The position numbers and the translations under genes were made by a program. From positions 1,920,071 to 1,984,070 of the forward strand of contig NW_006768772.1 in assembly GCF_000204055.1 (NCBI RefSeq): 64,000 nt of DNA, given 5' to 3'. This document shows positions 1 through 12,200 of the stretch, in pieces; position 1 is the first letter of the stretch; the number at the start of each line of letters is the position of its first letter. Below the pieces are notes generated by a model. That model was not told the DNA's origin. It saw only the letters and a list, made by a program, of their open reading frames with translations, and made no database searches. This stretch comes from Melampsora larici-populina 98AG31 (lineage: Eukaryota; Basidiomycota; Pucciniomycetes; Pucciniales; Melampsoraceae).

Positions 1-2560
1 ACCCAAAAAGTTTTGTTTTCAAGTGTTCATCAATCATGAAGACAGCTGTAAGTTCTGATGAAAGATCTCTGATTGAATCTTTAATAATCAAACTCTCACA
101 TCTTTCTCAACAGATTACAAATTTCTTAACGAATGGATCAAAAATTGTTTCACAAGTTTCATTTAATCCAATTTCTTCAATTATTTTATTCATTTTTCAT
201 GGAGCTTCAAAAGATTATTTTTTCAATTCAATTTCATCAAGTCATTCAACAAAAGAGTCAATCAAAAAAATCAATAAATCAAATTGAAAGTATTTAATTT
301 TGATTAATGTGAAGGACAAATGACTTGTAAGGTCATCATTCCGTTGATTGAAGACACTTAACATCAATACACAACTGACAAAAACCTTGACCAATCTCAA
401 AAATTCTCCTTGAATAATCCCTACATTTCTTTCACAACTCCCAACTTGTACTGATAGTGAGGATCTCATTAATCCAATTGAACCATATTTTTTTCTATTC
501 ATGATTTCTTTTCTTCAGTTTGTTCTTTAATCTCTGATGATGGAATTGTACTTTTCAACCTTTTTCTAGGATCCTTGGATCTTCTGATTTGATTTTCCAT
601 GTTTCTGTTGAACTCATAATTTCTGTTCCAGTCTCTTCAAGAACTAATCAATATAAGAACCAAAAATCAGTTGATTTATTCAAGAGAAAATCAGGAAAAG
701 GAAAAAAAGTTGGTCCAGAAGCCTTTCTATGTTTCTTTAATGCTTCGAACCAAATCCCAAACCAAATTTCATTTTTGAAAGGATTTGACAAAAATCAAAG
801 AATAGTCTGAAAACCTTTGTCTGTAATAGATATATCAAATTTATATGTGGTGAGATCAGTTAATTTCTGTTCAGTCATTTCTGTTCAAAAAGTTGAAAAT
901 TGAGTTTAACAGAAAAACCCAAAAATCCTTGCATTAGTTTATTTTATTTGTGTTGTATGTTTGGTGATGAATTTACCATTGTATCTAAATGATCACATTT
1001 GTTCATATTCTTCAGGTTTCAGATATTTTTCCTCATAAAATTTCATGTTATATGAATTATGTGATCAAAATATAATTGAGGCTATTCGACAAAAACAACA
1101 AGTTAAATGAATAAAGCATAAGATTGACTCGAATAGGTTGTACATTGGCTTTTTCTATGATGCAAATAGGTTTTTGGATGATAAATTCATCGTCTCCTGG
1201 ATATTTCCTGGTCTATACAAATACAAATAAAAAGAAAATCACTGTTAGTAATTGAGTAAACTCGAGAAAAAGGGAAGAAAATGAATGACTTGGGTTGGGG
1301 TTGTCAAATCTTGAAACGACTTGAAAATTCAAATGGATTTTGGATTTGTTGGATTTATGGAATGGGTTGTTGATAAATGGAAGTTCTTTGTCCTGGAATT
1401 GGATTACTTGAAGGAAAGAGAAAAATCAATCAAAAATCAAAATTTATATTTTTGTTCTCAGTTTTGAAATAAAAAAAGTTTAGGAAATGTTTTTTTTGGT
1501 AAGTATCTTGAGATGATCTGGACAATGATTTGGATTGAATTAATCATAATTTCATGAAGTGATTCTAAAATATTCAAGTTTGATTTATTTTTGAGTTCAA
1601 TGAATCCAAGAGCTCTATATTGTTTGATAAGTTCAACCAAATCATTTGTGACATTTTTAATCTTCTCCTGATCTTCTTATTTTGTGTATTTCTTAGGATT
1701 GTTGCTGCTTGGGTTTGAACACTGATAGTGAATTATACCAAATTTGTAATTGTTGGAGTTGGTTTAACCATTGGATCTGATGCTTTTGATGTAGGGCTTT
1801 GAAGCTGCTCTATAAAATCGTCTTTGAAATTCAAGTACCATTCATGGTTTTTTGGTTTTAAGAAAAAACCAAGAACAAAGAATATCATGGATCCTTGAGC
1901 CAAATGGTATGATTAGATTTTGGCCTTGAGTGACTAACTTTGTAGTTGGAAATGACGTAATTGAACTTCTCTAGAAGAATGCAATGATCGATTGAATTTG
2001 TAATCTATTCAAACCCAAAACAAAGAAGCACATGATCAATCACAACATTAATCACAACAACAATAGCTCTTGATGGTGTTGTTGAATAATCACCTAAACC
2101 TCATTCTCCTATAGCTACTACTTTCTGCCTCGATGTTTCTAATCGTTGGTCAGACTGATCAATTCTTCAAGTTGATGATATGAAGCGTGATCGATCGGTT
2201 CAAGGGAAGCGGGAGGTGTTTGCCGGAAGCGCTTTGGTTAAAAGATTTCACAGATGGACACGAGTGCAGACATGGGTCGATTGACGGAGAGCAGCTTTCT
2301 GACCGGTGTTGAATCACGAAAATAGTGATATCAGTGGGATTTGGATCGATTCAGAAGAATAAAAGTGAAAGAGATTCGCCTTCAGTACCCTTTCGGCCTG
2401 AGTATAAGGACTGAGAGCAAGCAAAGGGAAAGCAGAAGTGAAGAGATAGTCAGTTTGAGTTGATTAGTAAATCGATCGATTGAAATCTTACTCACGCTAT
2501 GATTTGATTTGATTGATTTGTAAGTTATGAAATTTTGTTAACGATCCTAACTTTCATTGA
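1..2560. other. AT-rich region, no supported gene
   Basis: No open frame here has recognisable motifs or a believable exon chain on either strand. The frames present are short, rich in Ile, Asn and Ser, and look like chance reading of AT-rich DNA. I see no RNA gene and no long repeat. It may hold decayed downstream parts of the TatD-like fragment that starts at about 2590 on the minus strand, but I could not recognise any. Confidence 0.5.
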
Positions 2561-2589
2561 TGATAGTTTTGATATTGATTAGTTGCAGG

Positions 2590-2992
2590 GTGACTTCCAA
2601 TGTTTCCTTTTGATTTTATTTCCAGATTTTGAACTTTTCAGACTTTTCAATCACTCTTTTGGATTCAAGGATTAAAAAAGTAAATTGAGTGAAATCGATG
2701 ATATTGAATGGAGTATAGAGAAAGTAATGAAAAAGATAAACAATATTGATGAGAAAGTTCAACAGCTGTAGTAAAACCTGAAAGACAATCTCCAGTTAGG
2801 ATTTGTCTTTCAACTCCAAACTTTCTGGCTCTTTTAAGTATATCATCTAAATCATCTATCAAAAACCAGTCCTGGTAAGTCAACGTTGAGATTCTCCATC
2901 ACTGATTTTGCGTTGAATTAACCTGAATAAGATTATTTTTGATCATAATTGCCACAAAAGATTGGATCTGATATATTTGTACCATATCTGAC
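2590..2992 (-). pseudogene. TatD-family nuclease fragment
   Basis: Three short minus-strand pieces match the start of TatD-type metal-dependent DNases in the right order. The first (about 2942-2990) reads GTNISDPIFCGNY, like the usual GxNLTDPxFxGxY opening. The second (about 2747-2860) reads DDLDDILKRARKFGVERQI followed by LTGDCLSG. The third (about 2590-2615) reads IGSHPAT, like the family's VGCHPTR. GT-AG boundaries are plausible between them. The family normally has about 270-320 residues with conserved metal-binding His, Glu and Asp further on. None of that C-terminal part is visible in the 2.5 kb downstream, so this is a truncated copy or captured fragment rather than a working gene. Family assignment rests on motif order read by eye. 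Confidence 0.5.
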
Positions 2993-3248
2993 TGAGAGTT
3001 TGTAAACTGTAGTTGTAATCAAATCAGTGAACTATTTGTACATTGGTTTAGTAAGATTGGATAACTTAACTTGTTTATTGAGTGTATTGAATTTAATTTG
3101 AAGTTGGTATTGATAATTTGTCAAGTTGAATGAAATTGACGAAGTTTTTTGGAGCTTGAGTTTGAAGTTGAAGTTGTGTTGTTTGGTTGAAAGCTTTGAT
3201 GAATCTTGTTGAATGGACTGTTAAATAAATACTCGGACTGAGTTGTCT

Positions 3249-3449
3249 GATTTACAGCCAGTGGGAGGATAGTGTGAAGGTTGGTAGGTGGTGAAGAATT
3301 GATTTGATGAGAGGAGTGAGGGATGAATTTGGGGTGAGGCGCGTGGAGTTCAGATTAAAATGTGTTGGACGTGTAAACCTGAAAATTGGTAGTAGGGATT
3401 GGGAGTTTAATCAGGTTTTGCCGGCGAACACGGTTTACCTTTAACTTAT
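3249..3449. repeat. Dispersed ~200-bp repeat, copy 1
   Basis: This stretch is about 85-90 percent identical, by eye, to 7694-7891 in the same orientation. Shared landmarks are GTGGGAGGATAGTGTGAAG at the start and GCCGGCGAACACGGTTT at the end. Similarity stops sharply at CTTTAACTT, after which the two flanks differ. Each copy lies on the 5' side of a minus-strand host-gene fragment (TatD-like here, VPS34-like at the other copy). Confidence 0.8.
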
Positions 3450-6110
3450 ACTAGCCCAATCAGCGGCGGGCGCCGCACATCTCCTTCCCAAGAGATTTCT
3501 CAGACTTTCACACAGATCTCAGTTTCACAACAGGTGTGATACATAGCACATCTACAATTGAAGCTTGAGTTTTTGAGTCTAAAAAAATTGCTTTTCCAAT
3601 GTAGACACATCTAACATTCAGTCCCACAGTCAGTAAACTGCTGCTCATACTTGAAGCACCAAACTTACCAGTTCAAAAGTGCCCTGCAAGACTGTGGAGT
3701 CGTGCTCAGTCAGGAGATACATATATCCGTAGTATGTACTAATGATAATCAGACCAAGTGTTAAGGCCTCGGTGTGGGGTTCTCGGCGGGGATCAAGGTT
3801 GGGTGTCTAATAAGCTAAGCAGTTAGCTGCAAGATCCCAAAGCAATGAGTGAGGGTCCAGAAGAATGGCTCAAAAATGAATCAAGATCTAATATCCAAAA
3901 TACAAAAAAAATTGCATAAGATCATTCAACAGAAAACCAAATCTTATGTGACAAAAATATTATCTACTCCACTTCTATATCAAAGTGTCTATTCTTCTCC
4001 AAGTGATTCCTTACTCAAAGCCTCAATCAATATCAACTTCAAACTTTCAGCAACTACAGCTTCTTTTAAGCTTCTTCTAATCACAATTATTGCTTACAGG
4101 AATTTGAGATCATATGCAAGCTTCATTTGATGATAACTTGCTACTTGTCTTTCTGTTATAAATTCAAATTTTATGAATGAACTTGAATTGAACTTGACAC
4201 TTTCCTAACCTTATTGTCTCATTTCTTTTGAATTCTTAACTCCAATGAAGATCCTTTTTCTCAAAATTTATCTTATTAAAATGATGAAACATTTCACATA
4301 TCAATTTTGACATGTCACCTGTTCCACCACAATATTTTTGAATTTTTGCATTACCAAAATATCAATCATGATTCACATCAATTATATATTTCTTTGGGTT
4401 GGGGTTCAATGACTCCATCCTTCATCCAACTTTCAAGTGATGAAGTTGGTTTCTAATCTTGTGACATCTCCTACAGATCTTTCACATCCCGTTACATGCA
4501 GCCTGAGATCATAACACAATCATATTAAATAATCAATGACACATGATCCGTACTAATAAACATCATCTCCAAATTAAGTCATTAAAACTAAATGTAATTC
4601 TTTGACTCAGAAGAAATTACCAATGGATGCTGCTGTTCTTTTTGCTTCTAAAGACATTGTAGGTCCATGGTCATTCTCTTAATCCTTAAACTTATAGAAT
4701 CCATTGCTTCTTGATCAATAAGTCATAGAGAAGAAAAGTAAAATAGACTTAAATACTTTTATAGCCCCTAAGCTTACTGAGACTGAACTGATTGATGAAC
4801 CTATTAAGACTGATCAATATTTGAATTTGATGTAATGTTCTAATAAACTTGATAATCAAATCCAATTGGCTTTTATTAACTTTGTCCAAGTTGAACCAAT
4901 CAAATGACTACTTCTTAAATAAAATCCAAATTCAAATTTATCAAGACACTTCCCATCTTGATTGCATTAATATAAATTGTTCAAAGTAATTGACACATTC
5001 CTAAGTTAAATCCTATTGGTCATATCATCTTCATCATCAAGACTGATAAGTGCATCTGACCATCATTCAAGAACATTTTGTATTGTAATATAACTTTGAT
5101 CAGTTTCTCACAATCTGGTTAATCTTGAAAATTTCTTTACAGCTGTAATTGATATAGCTTTATTAATTCCAATACCCAAATTTCTATCTTCCAATTCTGG
5201 AATTCCATTCAATTTTTGATTTGTTGGTTTGAATCTGATTGATTTTATTGGTCACCCTGAATGCTTTCAACAACTAAGAATCAATTTTAACATCTATCTG
5301 ACCAAATTGATCTTTCGGATCCAAAGTCTTGTCCAATCTTTCAAATCAATTTGATTTGGTTCTCAGTTAAATAAATTGACGTTTATCTCTTTCAGAAGGT
5401 TTTATATGGTTCAAGTAAATTTATAGGTTGATGAGATCTGGCAAAACTTGGAAATTCGTTAGAAGTCAAATGATTCAGCAGTTTAAAAGCCTCATGATCC
5501 ATTGATGTAAATCCCCTATCAACTCTACCTTATTTAACTATGATTTCAATGCAGTCTTGTCCAATTAATCGTTAACCATTTGAACGATTTAATGAAAGTG
5601 ATGATTTTGTAATTCTTCTTATGAATCGCATCCCTTGTCCTAATCTTGATGATGATTTGAAGATCTTTGAAATCAGGATTCATGTTGCAACAATGTTTAA
5701 AGTAAAGGTGATATTGAATCATTTTGACCTTCTTTGAATGATCAATGATTGTTCTGGTTCAGATAGTTGATAAAGTTGTATGTGATTGTATTCAAAGTGA
5801 GTTCCAGATCATAGTCAACAATTGAAGTCGAGTGCATTGAAGGATTGATTGAGTTGATAAGTTAATCTCCTAGTTGGTGATTGCTTTGTTGCCTTTCTCG
5901 ATTAATTTGAAACTGGCTACAATTTGAATGAGCAAAATTGTTGAATTATGTAGTTGTTGAATTGAAAAGAGTATGCAGATGAGCTCACTGTTTGACGTCC
6001 CGATTCCATTCAATTTGGTTTGATCCGAGTAATTTGAATTAATCCAATCCGATTGAATGCAACACAATTAGATGGTGAAGCTTGTGATGATGGTGTCAGT
6101 TTAGTAGGTA
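3450..6110. other. Non-coding region, nothing recognised
   Basis: I see no supported gene. A GC-richer island around 3451-3480 and 3760-3845 was checked for a tRNA or 5S RNA gene. No intact internal promoter boxes or cloverleaf could be drawn. The remainder is AT-rich with many short frames and no motifs. Confidence 0.5.
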
Positions 6111-6129
6111 TTTACCATGCAGAGCTCAA

Positions 6130-7121
6130 GGAGCTCTGGCGAACCTTTTCAAGCTGTCCCAGTTTGTCTATCTCTTCCGCTTGTACATCATCTTGTGTCA
6201 TAAGTGGATTGCTTCGGAGCGGTTCGCTTGGTGTTAGGGTGGCAATGTAGCCATCTGCCGAGCTACCACACTGTTGATGGTGAACAAATCTAAGAAGTTG
6301 AATTTGACATTAACAGAGAAAAGCTTCAAATACAAACGGTTATGATGGTACTAACATGAAGAAGGCACCTCTGTTTCCATTGCTCACTCTTTCCTCCAAA
6401 AGGCTCAGAGTATTACCATCAGCCATGATTTCTGTATTCCTGAGTAAGAATGAATCAGTAGAAGGATTTGAACCCGATTCCGTATTAGACATCACAGAGT
6501 AGTTGACCACATCAAATACATTCAGAGTTAATTGAGCTGAATGTGGTAAATCTCGATATTTGATTGGTAGTTTCATTGGAGAAGACCATCTAATAAGAAA
6601 TTTAATTTATTAAGACTTCAACATGTGCAAGCCATCGGATCGGATTAAGTGACCAAATCTCAACTGGGATCGATTAATGATTAAACTGATGTGTAATAAC
6701 TTGTGAATGAGTTCTGAGGAGTGTAAAATGGTATTGTTAATGGTCGATTATCTTCCCAAACTTGTACTGGTATGTATAGATCTGATAGAGGACTGAAACA
6801 TCAATCAATGAAATAAGTCAATGAAAGAGTTAATCGGTATGTTTAATGAAATATTTAATCGGTATGTTTGATCGAAGATTCAATTGGTATGTTTGATCAA
6901 AGATTTCCTTTTGCCTCTGATTGTAGAACTGATTCAATGCGGTGATTTGTTGATTGGTCAAGTTCATTTGATAGACCATCTTTAAATCCACTTGTTCCAA
7001 TCATCATGAACAAGTTCCATAGGAAACGTGGACCATAAGCTTGTGTAGGATTTGAAAGTCTTGCTTGAAGTCGAACTGAGAGATCATGTTCAGTTGGATG
7101 ATAGAATGAATCATTCGACAT
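6130..7121 (-). pseudogene. VPS34-type PI 3-kinase C2-domain fragment
   Basis: Minus-strand pieces line up with the N-terminal C2 region of class III PI 3-kinase. The order is a piece with RLSNPTQAYG (6897-7121), then SDLYIPVQVWEDNRPLTIP (about 6700-6780), then LPIKYRDLPHSAQLTLNVFD and GNTLSLLEERVSNGNRG (6345-6590), then a linker ending KLGQLEK (about 6130-6240). Known VPS34 proteins read SDLYVTVQ...NKPLTLP, LPIKYSDLPRNAQL and GGTTVSLFGK at these places. The introns between pieces are short with AG acceptors. The helical and kinase domains that should follow are absent, so this is a truncated copy or captured fragment. Confidence 0.6.
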
Positions 7122-7693
7122 TAATTTCTTTGGTCCACTAACTTATGGATGATCATAGAAACCTTGATCATCTGAGTCATTCTTGTTAAGATTAGAGGCT
7201 TGGTAATGATCGAATGCAGCAGAAGTGAGACAGAAGAAATCGACCGCTAGGATTCAATGAATAGGTTCTTGAGTAGGGTCCAAATTAAAGAGCTAAAGCA
7301 GATAACTATGCATACCAATGAGTTGAAGTCAGTTCACATGTCATTACATGATCAAGTCTGGAGAAGGGTGAAATTGAGCTCACCACAATGAAGTTGAAGT
7401 GGACCAACAAACCACAACATTGTGTAAGCTTGATAGAGCTTGGGTTTCCCGCTTTGTTTTTATCAATGAGCTCAACCAGTACCTCTGGACAATGAAGAGG
7501 TGAGGTGATTGTGGTAGGATGATTGGGAGACCGTCTAAAGATGAGGGTGTGTGTCGGTGAAGTGATTAAAACAGTTGGAGGATTAGAGATCAAAAAAGTG
7601 TGGGTTTGGTCTGCTTCATTGGGATTTGAAGGAAGTTTTGATGAATTTGTTTGAATTGATTGATAGATAACTACTTGATTGGAGTGGTCTGGC

Positions 7694-7891
7694 GGCTATA
7701 CACGGCAAGTGGGAGGATAGTGTGAAGACTGGTAGGCAGTGGATCAAATTGATGAGAGGAATGAGGAGTAAATTCGGGGTGGGGCGCATGGAAATCAGAT
7801 TAAATGTGGTGAGCGTGTAAACCTGTAAATTGGTAGTAGGGATTGGGAGTTAAATCAGGTTTTGCCGGCGAACACGGTTTCCCTTTAACTT
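7694..7891. repeat. Dispersed ~200-bp repeat, copy 2
   Basis: Second copy of the repeat at 3249-3449, same orientation. It ends at the same CTTTAACTT boundary and directly abuts the truncated intron of the hAT transposase gene to its right. Confidence 0.8.
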
Positions 7892-8384
7892 GAATGATCC
7901 TATACCTTAAGCTCGTTAAATACAACTTGTTTCATTGAAAGATTGAGACGTTTTGATTCATCCGCGGCCCATTTGCGACCATACATACGAGCTTCTGGTC
8001 GAAGGTACTGGACAGCTGTGCGAAGCCAAGGGTCGGCCATTCGGTTCCATGGAAGCCGTTTTGAGGTCATCCAGACGCACATCATCTGGTTGAAGGTCAG
8101 GTTGTCGAATTTGACTTTGGAACCAACAATAACAAAAGAAGATAAGGATGCGCGGTTGTTCTTGTCGGATGCTTTTGCAAGCTCAATCTCGGCAGCTGAA
8201 AGTGGTACGTCAAGTCCAGAAGCTCGCGCTCGGTCTCGACCTGGACAACCGGTCTTCGAACGTCCATCCGCAGTGTGACCATCTCGATGTGTCTTCAGAT
8301 TGGTCGTTAGATTACTGAGACTGACACGAACAACAACTGGCTTCTTAGGGTCATCTGCACACCATGTACAAGGATAACTAAGAG

Positions 8385-8389
8385 GAGCT
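8385..8389. repeat. Target-site duplication of copia (left)
   Basis: GAGCT immediately before the LTR start TGTGAAG. The same five bases occur at 14473-14477 after the other LTR end. A 5-bp duplication is standard for copia integration. Confidence 0.9.
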
Positions 8390-9225
8390 TGTGAAGAATC
8401 GAAGCGTGTTCGAAGCGAGGAAAAATGGGCTTGCCGTAAAGTGAGCAGGAACCTGGGGTAATCAGGTGTAAGGTAAGCTAAAAGGCACAAGCCAACCTCG
8501 AGCTTTGAAGAGCTTCTAGAAAAAGATACACACCTGGGGTAATCAGGTGTAAGGTAAGCTAAACGGCACAAGCCAATCTCGAGCTTCGAAGAGCTTCTAG
8601 AAAAAGATACACACCTGTGCTCAATGCAACAGGATACGTAGACAGAGTTAGGAACGGAAGATGTGAGTAAGATAAAGTAAAATTCTTTCCGATCATCATG
8701 AATAAATACTAACCTGGGGTAATCAGGTGTAAGGTAAGCTAAATGGCACAAGCCAATCTCGAGCTTTGAAGAGCTTCTAGAAAAAGATACACACCTGACA
8801 CCGCACACATAAAGGTTAGTAAGAAAAAGAGAAAAGATAGTAAAAAGGAATAAGACAAACCTGTGCTCAATGCAACAGGATACGTAGACAGAGTTAGGAA
8901 CGGAAGATGTGAGTAAGATAAAGTAAAATTCTTTCCGATGAGGGAAGAAGTTGGTCGTACACAAAGTCTCGTTATATAAGTATAATCATAGCACACATAT
9001 TTATTTAAAGGAAAAACAGAAACACGCAGGTCACAATTTGACCTATTCCCAAATAAGAAAGAAACCCCTTAATCATCATCTAACCACAACCTAATTCGTA
9101 TCATATACCCTTCATATGTAGATAACTTGCCACGTATTTCATTTGTCTTAATTTGCCACCAGAAGTCCTTGACGAATAGATTAACTTGATGTTCTAGAAC
9201 ACGAGGTATAGTGAATACCACGACA
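8390..9225 (-). repeat. copia 3' LTR (836 bp) with internal tandem units
   Basis: This LTR contains three copies of a ~80-bp unit starting CCTGGGGTAATCAGGTGTAA (near 8451, 8531 and 8713) and two copies of a second unit starting CTGTGCTCAATGCAACAGGA (near 8613 and 8861). The partner LTR has three and one. The 3' segment from about 9040 to 9225 is nearly identical between the LTRs. Confidence 0.9.
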
Positions 9226-9238
9226 CGCCCCCTCAAGG
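9226..9238 (-). promoter_or_regulatory. copia polypurine tract
   Basis: On the minus strand this reads CCTTGAGGGGGCG and directly adjoins the 3' LTR start TGTCGTGG. It is the expected primer site for plus-strand DNA synthesis. Confidence 0.75.
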
Positions 9239-9241
9239 ACT

Positions 9242-12200
9242 TCAGGGCGAAACATGTTTAAGACCCAACAATTGACGTAAATAGTAAAACTGCTGGCGTC
9301 CTAAAGGCTTTGTGAGAAGATCAGCCACCATATCCTCAGTTGGACAATGTTTGAGAGTCAGAGTCCCTTGCTTGACAACCTTGCGAATCCAGTGATATTG
9401 GATCTCGATGTGTTTAGTTCGAGCATGAAAGATGGATTTGGTAGTGAGATGGATGGCGCCCATGTTGTCGCTTAGTAGCACCGTAGGTTTCGGATCTTCA
9501 AAACCAAAAGCCGAAAGCATACCTCGTAACCAGACTAGCTCTTGACCCGCTTCAGTGACAGCCCGATACTCAGCCTCGGTGGAAGACAACGCGACAGTAG
9601 GTTGAAGGCGTGACTTCCATGAAATCGGACCACCGGCCAGCCGAAAGATGTAGCCGGTTGTTGACCGACGAGTCTCCTTGTCGCCAGCCCAATCGGAATC
9701 ACAGTGAGATAGAGGGAGGTTAAAACTCTTGAGACCGTTCACCGCAGTGGAAGAAGATTCGACGCCATCGTAAGAAATACCGAGGTTGATGGTGCCAAGC
9801 AGATAACGAAAAACGTGAATCACGGCGTCCCAGTGCTTTCGAGCAGGCGAATCAAGATGTTGGGACAGTACACCCACAGCGTAGGACAAGTCGGGCCGAG
9901 TGCATTGAGCAAGGTACATCAAGGAACCCACTGCCGCACGATAGTTGAGACCTTCCAACTTGAATGCAGAGACTTCCTCATCACTTGAGCGATAAAGCTT
10001 GAGACCAGCGGGCAGTGGAGTAGACGCCGACTTTAGATTAAGCATATTGAACCGTTCAAGTACCGCCCGAGCCAACACCGACTGAGTGATGGTGTAACTG
10101 TGAGGAGACTGGCGGATGATTTGAATACCCACCACCGTGGTCGCAACCCCCAAATCCTCCATTTCCCACTTCTTACTTATCTCAGACTTGAAGTTGTCAA
10201 TGTCGTTACCCGTGATAGCCATGTCATCTACATGAACGTAGACAGCCGTGAACGTGGAAGAAGTGATGCAAATGTAAATGCAAGGATCAAGTGGACATTG
10301 TTCAAATTTGATGCTAAGAAGAAACTCCACCGCGTCATCATACCATATTTTGGGTGATTGACGCAAGCCATACAAGGACTGTTTCAACCGACAGACTTGT
10401 CGCCCAGTACCCCGAGTGAACCCTTCAGGTTGATACATGTAAACCTCTTCATCCAAGGTGCCATTGAGAAACGCCGTTACAGCATCCATTTGGTGGATCT
10501 CCCAACCTTGAATAGCCGCAAAAGCAATGAGTAAACGAAGGGACGAAGGCTTGCCGGTGGGTGAAAAGGTCTTGTGAAAGTCAATGCCCTCTTGTTGCAT
10601 ATTGCCCATGACAACAAAGCGGGCTTTGAACTTAGACACCGTACCATCAAGGTTAAATTTCTTGCGGAATAACCAGAAACCCCTTAAGATGTTCTTGTCG
10701 GAAGGAGGGTCGACAAGCTCCCAAACTTCTTTCTTGACGAGAGAATCGAACTCTTTCTGACAGGCCTGACGCCACGACTGAGATTCGGACCCGTTGACAG
10801 CAGATTTGTACGATTTTGGCACGGGGACATCCACAGTAGATGCTGAGAAACCGTCCAAAAGGATAGCAAAGGCTGACACATACGTACAGTCCTCAAGGTA
10901 AGCATAACCCCCCATTCCCTTGTAGCTAACATGGTCTTTAGCTCGTCCTGACCGTTGATTGAAAAGTTCAGGCGGTGTAATAGTAGACGAAGGGATGGAT
11001 GCGTCAGGTAGAGGATCAGGGTTGGAGACCGGATGAGGTAACGACAAGTCAACCTCGTCTTCATCGTCTTCTTGATTGAGTACTTGAAAACAATTGGCGG
11101 ACTCGACAGCAAGGCTTGGTGGTGAGTCGCTATAGAAATGCAATGGTGACAACGGAGGTGCAGTGGGCGCTGACGAAAGTTGATACGGGAAAACGTCCTT
11201 GCAGAATGTGACATTGTGATTTAACACGATCTTACGAGTATCCAAGACATAGATGCGATAGTTGAAATTATTGTCTTGAAAACCCAGTAAAACACCTTCC
11301 ATAGTGCGGGAAGTGAATTTGCCTTCTTGCTCTTCTTTACGTATAAGAACATGAGCTTGACAGCCAAAGACTCGAAGATGACTTATGTTCGGTTTTTGAA
11401 AATGCCAGTATTCAAAAGGTGTCTTTCCAGTAGGTAAAGCAGAAGTAATTGTTTGATTGATAATAAAAACAGCTGTGGCACACGCCTCATACCAAAAACT
11501 TTGAGGGACACCGGCTTGAACCATAAGAGATTGGGCTCGAGTAGTGACTGTTTGATTACTCCTCTCTGAAACACCGTTCTGTTCAGGTGTGTAGCTAGCT
11601 GTGAAGTGAAATACAATACCCATATTCTCACATAGCTCATGCATAATAGTGTTGACGAATTCACTCCCCTGGTCTGCGGTGAATTGAATCAGTCGGCATC
11701 CGGTTTGCCTTTCAGCCAAAGCAATGTATTTGAGAAAGACATTAAAAACAGATTCTTTGGATTTATTACTCAGAGGAAAGATGTGACGGAAGGATGAATA
11801 ATCGTCGGTAAAAAGAATATAATAAGATTCGTTGTGGAGACCTAAAACACGGTTAATCCCACTTAAATCGACATGGACGTTCTGAAGGAAAGACGTAGCA
11901 CAAGGACGAGAACCAGAAAAGGGAAGCTTCTTGGATTTGGTTTGGATACAAACAGGACAGATGGAGGTTGAAGTAGAAGTGGAAACATTGCATAACCCAT
12001 CCAAACTACCATGTTTAACCATTGCATCCAGATATCGGTAACTTAAATGACCTAAACAACGATGTTGAATATCACAAACATGAGATTGATACTTCAAAAG
12101 CCGAGTTGACTGAGTGGAGCTCACCGGTTCAAGAGAAACTAGCATGAGGTTACCGGAAAATGCCCCATTAAAAAGAGCACATTGACCCATAACAAGACTA

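Noticed and set aside
3760..3850. Possible tRNA or 5S RNA gene
   Set aside because: Some GC-rich stems and GGTTC-like words occur, but no cloverleaf and no intact A and B boxes could be drawn.
7900..8964. A 354-residue minus-strand frame
   Set aside because: The first half is copia LTR sequence read in frame with the hAT exon. Only 7906-8384 is hAT coding. The repeated peptide segments reflect LTR tandem units.
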